Below are positions 1-5,863 of a DNA stretch of 10,714 nt, piece by piece. Made by a program: the position numbers and the translations under genes. Source of the stretch: an uncultured Collinsella sp. (GTDB taxonomy: Bacteria > Actinomycetota > Coriobacteriia > Coriobacteriales > Coriobacteriaceae); NCBI GenBank assembly GCA_934655835.1, contig CAKUHM010000036.1, forward strand, positions 1 to 10,714, in the 5' to 3' direction. Position 1 is the first letter of the stretch. Each line of letters starts with the position of its first letter. Below the pieces are notes generated by a model. The model was given only the letters and a program-made list of their open reading frames with translations. It had not been told where the DNA came from and did not search any database.

Positions 1-7
1 GGATTGG

Positions 8-1105
8 CTAGCGCTGGGCGGCGTCTTCTAGGAGGGCGTCCCAGATGGCGAGTGCTGCGGCTGCTTCGGCTACGGGGACGGCGCGCGGGACGATGCAGGG
101 GTCGTGGCGGCCGTGGACCGAGAGCTCGGCATTTTCCATGGCGTCCATGTCCACCGTCTGCTGCTCGCGGCCAATCGAGGGCGTCGGCTTTACGGCCATG
201 CGCCACATGACGGGCGCGCCGGTCGAAATACCGCCCAGAATGCCGCCGGCGTTGTTGGACTCGACCGCAATCTCGCCGGTTTCGGCATCTACTCGGTACG
301 GATCGTTGTTCTCGCTGCCGCGCATGGCTGCTACGGCAAAGCCCATGCCAAACTCCACACCCTTCACGGCGGGAATGCCAAACGCGATCTGCGCGATGCG
401 GTTCTCGATGCCGTCGAACATGGGGTCGCCGATGCCCGCGGGCAGGCCGTAGATGCCGCACTCAACGATTCCGCCGATGCTGTCGAGCTCATCGCGTGCG
501 GCCAGAATCTCCTCGCGCATGCGGCCGGCGGCAGCGGCATCAATGCAAGGCAGGTCGTTCTCCAGGATCGCCTTGCGGTCGGCCTCGCGATAGACCATGT
601 CGTCCATGGGGAGGTCGGAAATGCCGCCGATCTGTGCCACGTGCGCCATCACCTTGATGCCGCGGGCCTCGAGCGCCTGCAGCGCGATACCGCCGGCGAT
701 GCATAAGGGCGCCGTCAAACGGCCGGAGAAGTGTCCACCGCCGGCGACGTCGTGCATGTTGTGATACTTCACTCGTGCCGGGAAATCCGCATGGCCCGGG
801 CGGGGCTTGCGGCGCAGCTCGGAGTAGTCCTTGGAGCGCGTGTTGGTGTTCTCGATAATCGCGGCGATGGGCGCGCCGGTGGTATGTCCATCGACAACAC
901 CGGCGATGATGTGGGCGGCGTCGTCCTCGCGGCGTTTGGTCGCGGTCTCGTCGCGACCGGGGGCGCGACGGTCGAGGAAGGCCTGCAGCTTCTCCTGGTC
1001 CACGGCGATGCCCGCCGGGATGCCATCGAGCGAGCAGCCGATGGCGGGGGAGTGCGACTGGCCGAAGATGCTTAAGTGCAAGACGTTGCCAAAGGTCGAG
1101 GACAT
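8..1105 (-). CDS. aroC: Chorismate synthase (complete, 365 aa)
   Basis: Converts 5-enolpyruvylshikimate-3-phosphate to chorismate, the last step of the shikimate pathway, in the cytoplasm; the family needs reduced FMN. Visible family motifs in order are GQSHSPAIG (residues 15-23, His18), RPGHADF (102-108), GGGHFSGRLTA (122-132), NNAGGILGGISTGAPV (284-299), KPTPSI (306-311) and GRHDPCIVPRAVPV (332-345). The SHS and HFSGRLTA variants are the form I associate with clostridial-type enzymes, where E. coli-type enzymes read SHG and RSSARETA. The length is normal for the family. ATG at 1105 is preceded by GAGGAGGA, which lies inside the end of aroA, and the aroA stop is one base upstream (TAGCATG), so translation is probably coupled. 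This is the last operon gene seen; the window ends 7 bases past its stop, so further genes downstream cannot be excluded. Confidence is high. Confidence 0.97.
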   Translation of the reverse strand: MSSTFGNVLHLSIFGQSHSPAIGCSLDGIPAGIAVDQEKLQAFLDRRAPGRDETATKRREDDAAHIIAGVVDGHTTGAPIAAIIENTNTRSKDYSELRRKPRPGHADFPARVKYHNMHDVAGGGHFSGRLTAPLCIAGGIALQALEARGIKVMAHVAQIGGISDLPMDDMVYREADRKAILENDLPCIDAAAAGRMREEILAARDELDSIGGIVECGIYGLPAGIGDPMFDGIENRIAQIAFGIPAVKGVEFGMGFAVAAMRGSENNDPYRVDAETGEIAVESNNAGGILGGISTGAPVMWRMAVKPTPSIGREQQTVDMDAMENAELSVHGRHDPCIVPRAVPVAEAAAALAIWDALLEDAAQR

Positions 1106-1106
1106 G

Positions 1107-2426
1107 CTATTCCTCCTCGAGTGTGACCTTGCCGCCCAGCAGGCGGTAGTGGTCGAAGAAATCGGGATAGGACTTGTTGACGGCCTCGGCGCCGTGGATC
1201 ACGACCTCGCCGGTGGCGCGGCTCGCGGCGATAGCGGCCATCATGGCGATGCGATGGTCGTTGTGCGAATTGACCTCGCCGCCGGTGAAGGCATTGACAC
1301 CCTTGATGATGAGGTCATCGCCGGCTATGCGCACCTGCGCGCCCAGCGCGGTGAGCTCGCGGGTCGTCGTGACCAGGCGGTCGGATTCCTTGATGCGCAG
1401 ACGGGCGCAATCGCGGATAAAGGTGCGGCCCTGCGCCAGCGAGGCTACGGCCGAGATGACGGGCACCAGGTCAGGAATGTCGTGGGCGCTCATCTCAAAG
1501 CCGGCGAGCTTGTCGGACTGCACGGTGGCGGCGTTGGTGGAGCGCACGATGCGGGCGCCAAAGCGCGAAAGCGCGGCGAGCACGTTTCGGTCGCCCTGCG
1601 CGGAGCTCAGGGATACGCCCTCCACGGTGATGGGGTCGGCGCCGATAGCGCCGGCGCACAGCCAAAAGGCGGCGTTGGACCAGTCGCCCTCGACAGCAAC
1701 GCTGCCGGGCGTGCGGTACGAGCCGCTGCTCACGCGGAAGTTCGTGACCTCGGGCTGGCCGTCCTTGGCCGGAATGCGCTCGACGTTGACCTCGACGCCA
1801 AAGGCCTTCATGGCCTGGATGGTCAGGTTGATGTAGGGGCGGCTCTCAATGAGGCCGGTCACCTGAACGCAGGAGGGCTGGGCCAGCAGCGGAGCCGCTA
1901 GCAGCAGACCGGAGATGTACTGCGAGCTCACGTTGCCCGGCAGCACAAAGGTGCCCGGGCGCATGCGGCCGCTCGTCTTGAGCGGAAAGCCACCCAAGCC
2001 CTGCAGGTCGCAACCGGCGGCAATAATCTCGTCCGAAAGCGGGGAGAGCGGGCGGGCGCCCAGGCGACCCTGGCCCACAAAGGTGGCCTCCGCGCCCAGC
2101 GCGCAGGCGACGGGCAGCATAAAGCGGAGGGTGGAGCCGCTCTCGCCGCAGTCGAGCGTACCGCCGGCAAGGGCTTTGAGCAGGCCAAATTCAACGCTCT
2201 TCATGGTGGGATGGACCTGGAAGCCGTCCTCGACGGTCTCGATACGGGCGCCGAGCGCCGTGAGGCAGCGAACCGTGGCCTCGATATCGGCGCAGGTGGT
2301 GTTGCAGGTGACGTGCGTCTCGCCGTTGGCAAGTGCGGCGCAGATGATCAGGCGGTGCGCCATCGACTTGGACGCGATGGCGGGAACGGTGCCCTTGAGC
2401 GGGGACGGGGTGATGCGGGCTAGCAT
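1107..2426 (-). CDS. aroA: 3-phosphoshikimate 1-carboxyvinyltransferase (EPSP synthase, 439 aa)
   Basis: Transfers the enolpyruvyl group of PEP to shikimate-3-phosphate, the sixth shikimate step, in the cytoplasm. The two-lobed EPSP synthase fold is supported by KSMAHRLI near the N-terminus (Lys20, the phosphoshikimate/PEP lysine), DCGESGSTLRF (92-102), SSQYISGLLLAAP (167-179), EGDWSNAAFW (247-256), DIPDLVPV (316-323, Asp319 at the catalytic Asp position), LRIKESDR (343-350, with the conserved Glu347) and NSHNDHRIAMM (386-396). Full length, no truncation. The ATG at 2426 overlaps the end of aroB by 7 bp and has AAGGGAG about 9 bases upstream. It lies between aroB and aroC in the operon. Assignment is firm; I did not classify it as glyphosate-sensitive or -tolerant. 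Confidence 0.97.
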   Translation of the reverse strand: MLARITPSPLKGTVPAIASKSMAHRLIICAALANGETHVTCNTTCADIEATVRCLTALGARIETVEDGFQVHPTMKSVEFGLLKALAGGTLDCGESGSTLRFMLPVACALGAEATFVGQGRLGARPLSPLSDEIIAAGCDLQGLGGFPLKTSGRMRPGTFVLPGNVSSQYISGLLLAAPLLAQPSCVQVTGLIESRPYINLTIQAMKAFGVEVNVERIPAKDGQPEVTNFRVSSGSYRTPGSVAVEGDWSNAAFWLCAGAIGADPITVEGVSLSSAQGDRNVLAALSRFGARIVRSTNAATVQSDKLAGFEMSAHDIPDLVPVISAVASLAQGRTFIRDCARLRIKESDRLVTTTRELTALGAQVRIAGDDLIIKGVNAFTGGEVNSHNDHRIAMMAAIAASRATGEVVIHGAEAVNKSYPDFFDHYRLLGGKVTLEEE

Positions 2427-3526
2427 GCGGAAGCGTCTCCCTTCTGGCCGAGGCCTTCGGCAATTAAATCATGGAAGGTGGAAAGCGGTGTGCGGTCGAT
2501 GCTGCAGCGGCCAATGCCGTGCGGAATCACCAGGTCGATGGTGTCGCCCGCGCGCTTCTTGTCGTGGAGCGCCTCGGCAAAGACGGCATCGGCATCTAGG
2601 TCGCAGCGGGTCTTGAGGCCATGGCGGGCGCAGAGTTCCTCAATACGATCGGGCAGTGCAGCATCGCAAACGCCGTGCAGGGCCGCGGCGCGCGTGATGA
2701 TGCCCATGCCGATCGACACACAGTTGCCGTGTCCGAGCTCAAAGTGCTCGCAGGCCTCGACGGCGTGTCCGGCGCTGTGTCCAAAGTTGAGGAGCTTGCG
2801 CTGGTTGGTTTCGCGCTCGTCGGCGACGACCACGGCGCGCTTGATGTCGATATTGCGGGCGATGATGAGCGCTACGCGGGCCACATCGCGGTTGAGCAGC
2901 TCCAGCGTGAGCGGGGTCTTCTCGAGCTCTTCGAAGAGCTCCGGGTCGGCGATCACGGCGTGCTTGACGACCTCGCCGCAGCCGTCGGCGAACTGCTCGG
3001 GCGTGAGGGTGGCCAGGCACCCCACGTCGGCGATAACCACGCTCGGCTGCCAAAAGGCGCCGGCCAAGTTCTTGCCGGCAGCCAGGTCGATGGCGGTCTT
3101 GCCTCCCACCGACGAATCCACCATGGCGAGCAGGCTCGTGGGGATCTGCACAAACTTGCAGCCGCGCATGTAGGTGGCGGCCACAAAGCCCGCCACGTCG
3201 CCCACGACACCGCCGCCGAGTGCCACGATCACGTCGGAGCGCGAAAGCTCGTGCTCGGCCACAAACTCCAAAATGGCAACATAGGTTTCGGCGCGCTTAT
3301 GGGCCTCGCCGGCTTCGAAGGTGCAGATGCTCACCTCGTAGCCTGACGCCTCCAGGCTCTGCTTAACGGGCATCTGGTAGAGGGGGCCCACGTTGGTGTC
3401 TGTCACGATGACGGCCTTGGTGCCGCCGGCGGTGGCGCGCGCAAGCTCGCCCGCTTGCTCCAGCAAAAACGTGCCCACATGCACCTGGTAGGGGCGTGCG
3501 GTGTCGATATCGATGGTAATCGCCAT
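2420..3526 (-). CDS. aroB: 3-dehydroquinate synthase (368 aa)
   Basis: Cyclises DAHP to 3-dehydroquinate, the second step of the shikimate pathway; the family uses NAD+ and a divalent metal (Zn or Co). Diagnostic motifs are GGGVVGDVAGF (104-114, NAD-binding turn), PTSLLAMVDSSVGGKTA (129-145), the metal-ligand glutamate in GEVVKH (Glu185), LNFGHSAGHAVE (246-257, His250/His254) and LGHG (His266). The size is typical. Start ATG at 3526 has GAAAGGA about 9 bases upstream. The 36-bp gap to tyrA shows no hairpin, so it should be in the same transcript. The gene ends 7 bp inside the aroA start, which suggests translational coupling. Confidence 0.97.
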   Translation of the reverse strand: MAITIDIDTARPYQVHVGTFLLEQAGELARATAGGTKAVIVTDTNVGPLYQMPVKQSLEASGYEVSICTFEAGEAHKRAETYVAILEFVAEHELSRSDVIVALGGGVVGDVAGFVAATYMRGCKFVQIPTSLLAMVDSSVGGKTAIDLAAGKNLAGAFWQPSVVIADVGCLATLTPEQFADGCGEVVKHAVIADPELFEELEKTPLTLELLNRDVARVALIIARNIDIKRAVVVADERETNQRKLLNFGHSAGHAVEACEHFELGHGNCVSIGMGIITRAAALHGVCDAALPDRIEELCARHGLKTRCDLDADAVFAEALHDKKRAGDTIDLVIPHGIGRCSIDRTPLSTFHDLIAEGLGQKGDASAC

Positions 3527-3562
3527 AAGCTTCGGTCCTTTCGACCTGGCGTGATGGGTGGT

Positions 3563-4477
3563 CTAGTGGGAGGCCTCGTCGTCGAGTGCGCGCTTAATGC
3601 GGTCGCCCTCGGCAAGGAGGTTCTCCAGATAGCGCTGGTTGCGGTCCTTGAGTGCACGGCTGTAGGCGCCGAGCGATTCGATGAGATGGTCGATCTCGAA
3701 GGCGAGAGCGTCAGCGTCGTCGATCATGAGCTCGGACCACATCTGTGGGTTGAGGTGTGCCACGCGGGTGAGGTCGCGGTAGCTACCGGCCGAAAAGCCA
3801 TGGTGGACCTGAGCGGTCGGGCTTTTGACGTAGGCGTTGGACACCACGTGCGCAAGCTGGCTCGTAAAGGCAATCACGCGGTCGTGCTCGGCGGCGCTGG
3901 TCACGCTGAACTTGCCAAAGCCCAGGGGTCGCACCATCTCGCGTACCTGGCCCAAGAGCTCCAGCTTAAGCGCATCGTCCACCGCGGGCGGCACGAGCAC
4001 CAGCGGTGCGCCCTGGAACAGGTCGGCGCGGGAGTGCGCATAGCCCGAGAACTGCGTGCCCGCCATGGGGTGCGCGCCCACAAAGTAGAAGCCGTGCTCG
4101 CGGGCGAGCTCAAAGGCGCGCTCGCACACGATGCCCTTGACGCCCACGGTGTCGATGACCACGGGGCCCATGATGGCCTCGGTGTCGGTGGCGTCGGCGA
4201 GCGCCTGGGCGTGCGCCTCGAGCCACTCGATGCACGCCTCGGGGTAGCAGGCCAGCACGATAATGTCGCACTCGCCGAGCGTCTCGTTGTTGAGCTCGCC
4301 GGCGACGGTGCCCATGCTGGCTGCCGTCATGACATCGTCATCGGGATCCCAAGCCAGCACACGGACGCCCGCCTGCGCATAGCCGCGGGCGAAGCTGCCG
4401 CCGATGAGGCCCAGGCCTACAATGCCGGCGCACTTGGGGCCGCCCTGGTTAACGCGTGCGTTTCTCACCGTTCCCAT
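3563..4477 (-). CDS. tyrA: Prephenate dehydrogenase (304 aa, no ACT domain)
   Basis: Oxidatively decarboxylates prephenate to 4-hydroxyphenylpyruvate, committing chorismate to tyrosine. The N-terminal Rossmann domain shows GLGLIGGS (21-28), and an acidic residue after beta-2 (WDPDDD, 43-48) favours NAD over NADP. The prephenate-binding part has GAHPMAGTQFSG (134-145) and SQLAH (206-210, His210 at the catalytic His position), then SYRDLTRVA (232-240) in the helical dimerisation domain. It stops at 304 aa and so lacks the C-terminal ACT regulatory domain present in many Firmicutes TyrA proteins; feedback control may therefore rest on the neighbouring DAHP synthase. ATG at 4477 has AGGAG 7-8 bases upstream, overlapping the stop of the DAHP synthase gene, with only 3 bp between the genes. 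An arogenate-specific or dual-specificity enzyme cannot be excluded from sequence alone. Confidence 0.93.
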   Translation of the reverse strand: MGTVRNARVNQGGPKCAGIVGLGLIGGSFARGYAQAGVRVLAWDPDDDVMTAASMGTVAGELNNETLGECDIIVLACYPEACIEWLEAHAQALADATDTEAIMGPVVIDTVGVKGIVCERAFELAREHGFYFVGAHPMAGTQFSGYAHSRADLFQGAPLVLVPPAVDDALKLELLGQVREMVRPLGFGKFSVTSAAEHDRVIAFTSQLAHVVSNAYVKSPTAQVHHGFSAGSYRDLTRVAHLNPQMWSELMIDDADALAFEIDHLIESLGAYSRALKDRNQRYLENLLAEGDRIKRALDDEASH

Positions 4478-4480
4478 TTG

Positions 4481-5506
4481 CTACTCCTGAACGGTCTCTT
4501 GGCAGACGACCTCGCGGATGGCGCGGATGCGGCGCATGGTGTCGTCGAACTGGTCGGGGGTGAGGGCCTGAGCGCCGTCGGACCAGGCGTGGCTCGGGTC
4601 GTCGTGGACCTCGATCTCCAGGCCGTTGGCACCGCAGGCGGTCGCGGCGAGCGCCATGGGCTCAACGTAGCGGGTGTAGCCGGTGGCGTGGCTGGGGTCG
4701 GCGACGACGGGCAGGTGCGACAGGTGGTGCAGCACCGGCACGGCGTTGAGGTCGAAGGTGTTGCGGGTGCGGGTCTCGAAGGTGCGGATGCCGCGCTCGC
4801 ACAGGATGACGTTGTCGTTGCCCTCGCTCATGATGTACTCGGCGGCCATGAGCAGCTCGTCGATCGTGCCGGACATGCCGCGCTTGAGCAGAATTGGGGT
4901 CTGCGTCTTGCCGACCTCCTTGAGCAGGGGGAAGTTCTGGGCGTTGCGGGCGCCGATCTGCATGACGTCGATCTTCTTGTCCAGGAAGATCTGCACGTCG
5001 CGCGGGTCCATGATCTCGGTGACGATCGGCATGTCGAGCTCGGCAGACGCCTCGCACAGCAGGTCCAGGCCGGCGGGGCCCATGCCCTGGTAGGCGTACG
5101 GGGAAGTGCGGGGCTTGTAGGCACCGCCGCGCAGCATCGTGGCACCGGCGGCCTTCACGCGGCGGGCGATGCGGATGAGGTTCTCGCCCTCGACGGAGCA
5201 CGGGCCGGCGATGACCTGGAACTGATCGCCGCCGATCTTGACGCCGTGGCCGCAGTCGATGACGGAGTCTTCGGGGTGGAACTTGCGGTTGGCGCGCTTG
5301 AACGGCTCGGAGACGCGCTGCACGCGCTCGACGACGTCCATGGACTCGAGCAGGAACGGGTCGATCTTGGTCGTATCGCCCACCAGGCCGATGATCGTCT
5401 CATTCTCGCCGCGCGAGACATCGGTCTTCAGGCCCTTTTTCTCAATCCAGCTGACGATATGGCTGACGGCCTCGTCGCTGGCGCTCTGCTTTAAAATTGC
5501 AATCAT
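4481..5506 (-). CDS. aroF: 3-deoxy-7-phosphoheptulonate (DAHP) synthase, type I-beta with N-terminal regulatory domain
   Basis: Condenses PEP and erythrose-4-phosphate to DAHP, the entry step of aromatic biosynthesis. The protein is 341 aa from ATG 5506. Residues about 1-75 resemble the ferredoxin-like (ACT-related) regulatory domain of Thermotoga-type enzymes. The TIM-barrel domain follows with AGPCSVE (100-106), KPRTSPYAYQG (131-141), QIGARNAQN (183-191), LKRGMSGT (207-214) and ADPSHATG (269-276). Cys103, His273, Glu299 and Asp310 align with the metal ligands known in the Thermotoga enzyme. I chose ATG 5506 because GAGAGG lies 7-8 bases upstream. An in-frame ATG at 5554 has no ribosome binding site, adds 16 non-homologous residues and sits in a terminator-like hairpin. 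This is the first operon gene, so its N-terminal domain is the likely allosteric control point (tyrosine or another aromatic amino acid; inferred). The symbol aroF is used loosely; aroG or aroH would also be seen. Confidence 0.95.
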   Translation of the reverse strand: MIAILKQSASDEAVSHIVSWIEKKGLKTDVSRGENETIIGLVGDTTKIDPFLLESMDVVERVQRVSEPFKRANRKFHPEDSVIDCGHGVKIGGDQFQVIAGPCSVEGENLIRIARRVKAAGATMLRGGAYKPRTSPYAYQGMGPAGLDLLCEASAELDMPIVTEIMDPRDVQIFLDKKIDVMQIGARNAQNFPLLKEVGKTQTPILLKRGMSGTIDELLMAAEYIMSEGNDNVILCERGIRTFETRTRNTFDLNAVPVLHHLSHLPVVADPSHATGYTRYVEPMALAATACGANGLEIEVHDDPSHAWSDGAQALTPDQFDDTMRRIRAIREVVCQETVQE

Positions 5507-5516
5507 GGTGTGCCTC

Positions 5517-5579
5517 TCACATCGATGGATAACCCTTGCAAAAACGGCCCGCATCGCGAGCCGTGTATATATGGTGCAT
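5517..5579 (-). CDS. Possible 20-codon leader ORF upstream of the DAHP synthase gene
   Basis: ATG at 5579 opens a 20-codon frame that ends in TGA at 5519-5517, just inside the region of the DAHP synthase ribosome binding site. The product begins MHHIYTARD and ends KGYPSM. It contains two Tyr and one Phe but no run of aromatic codons, unlike classical attenuator peptides. No Shine-Dalgarno is visible; if the promoter candidate just upstream is right, the mRNA would start 0-4 bases before this ATG, so translation would be leaderless. The terminator-like hairpin lies within its codons, so a translating ribosome would melt it. This is weakly supported and could be chance. Confidence 0.25.
   Translation of the reverse strand: MHHIYTARDAGRFCKGYPSM
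5540..5564 (-). terminator. Terminator-like hairpin in the leader of the aro operon (possible attenuator)
   Basis: On the minus strand, ACGGCTCGC (5564-5556) and GCGGGCCGT (5552-5544) can form a 9-bp stem with one U-G wobble and a GAT loop, followed by five U residues (5544-5540, the first shared with the stem). The T-run exists only in the direction of the aro operon. It lies between the putative promoter and the DAHP synthase start, where a terminator only makes sense as an attenuator. The three-base loop and short U-tract leave its strength uncertain. Confidence 0.5.
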
Positions 5580-5587
5580 GAGAGTTT

Positions 5588-5617
5588 ATACTATCTGATT
5601 CGCTTTTGCCTTCTAAA
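5588..5617 (-). promoter_or_regulatory. Candidate promoter of the aro operon
   Basis: On the minus strand, TTTAGA (5617-5612) and TAGTAT (5593-5588) are separated by 18 bases; each matches sigma70 consensus at 4 of 6 positions. TATAAA (5590-5585) is a better -10 alone but has no -35 at proper spacing. Either places transcription start at about 5578-5582. This is the best candidate in the 200-bp divergent region reading towards the operon, but it is not strong. Confidence 0.35.
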
Positions 5618-5669
5618 GTGAGCCGTTGCGCAGCGTCTTCCTCGGAATTGCAAAGCTTTTTCTTTTATT

Positions 5670-5699
5670 TTGATAGCCCGTGGTGCACTTGGGTATAAT
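5670..5699 (+). promoter_or_regulatory. Sigma70-type promoter of tRNA-Arg
   Basis: TTGATA (5670-5675) and a perfect TATAAT (5694-5699) are 18 bases apart. Transcription would start near 5706, giving a leader of about 5 bases before the mature tRNA. The strong -10 and closeness to the tRNA fit a stable-RNA promoter. An AT-rich stretch at 5651-5671, just upstream and overlapping the -35, could act as an UP-like element (inference). Confidence 0.75.
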
Positions 5700-5710
5700 G
5701 CCAAACGTTG

Positions 5711-5787
5711 GCCCTATTAGCTCAGGGGATTAGAGCGTCTGCCTCCGGAGCAGAAGGCCGTTGGTTCGAATCCAACATGGGGCACCA
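5711..5787 (+). tRNA. tRNA-Arg (anticodon CCG)
   Basis: The sequence folds into a full cloverleaf. The acceptor stem is 5711-5717 with 5777-5783, including one U-G pair. The D stem is GCTC (5720-5723) with GAGC (5733-5736). The anticodon stem TCTGC/GCAGA (5738-5742, 5750-5754) encloses loop CTCCGGA with anticodon CCG at 5745-5747. The variable region has five bases. The T stem GTTGG/CCAAC (5760-5764, 5772-5776) encloses TTCGAAT. The discriminator is A5784 and CCA is encoded at 5785-5787. It decodes CGG arginine codons. It is a monocistronic unit with its own promoter and terminator. Confidence 0.96.
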
Positions 5788-5798
5788 TCGAACGTAAG

Positions 5799-5838
5799 AC
5801 CGTCCGAACCTCGCATGGTCCGGGCGGTTTTTCTTATA
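5799..5838 (+). terminator. Intrinsic terminator after tRNA-Arg
   Basis: ACCGTCCGAACC (5799-5810) pairs with GGTCCGGGCGGT (5817-5828) around the loop TCGCAT, giving a 12-bp GC-rich stem with one A-C mismatch and one U-G pair, followed by TTTTTCTTAT. This is a strong rho-independent terminator for the tRNA transcript. It ends about 25 bases before the next gene's start codon, so the ATPase gene needs readthrough or a promoter inside this small space. Confidence 0.85.
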
Positions 5839-5863
5839 CCGACGCGACGTGATGGGACGTGGT

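Noticed and set aside
831..1901. Plus-strand 356-codon open frame opposite aroC and aroA
   Set aside because: Antisense shadow across the junction of two certain genes; composition is biased and no motif is present.
3455..5494. Very long (679-codon) open frame on the plus strand opposite tyrA, aroB and the DAHP synthase gene
   Set aside because: It is antisense to three well-supported enzymes, its product is a low-complexity His/Ala/Val/Gly/Asp-rich sequence typical of mirrored GC-rich codons, and it has no domain. Long antisense frames are expected in high-GC genes.
5507..5554. Upstream ATG (5554) for the DAHP synthase, adding 16 residues
   Set aside because: It has no ribosome binding site and lies in the leader hairpin, the extra residues match nothing in the family, and ATG 5506 gives exactly the spacing of the metal ligands known in Thermotoga-type enzymes.
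5849..5863. GTG 5849 or ATG 5852 as ATPase start
   Set aside because: No Shine-Dalgarno is seen for either, while ATG 5864 has GGGA at a good distance. They remain possible only if the message is leaderless.
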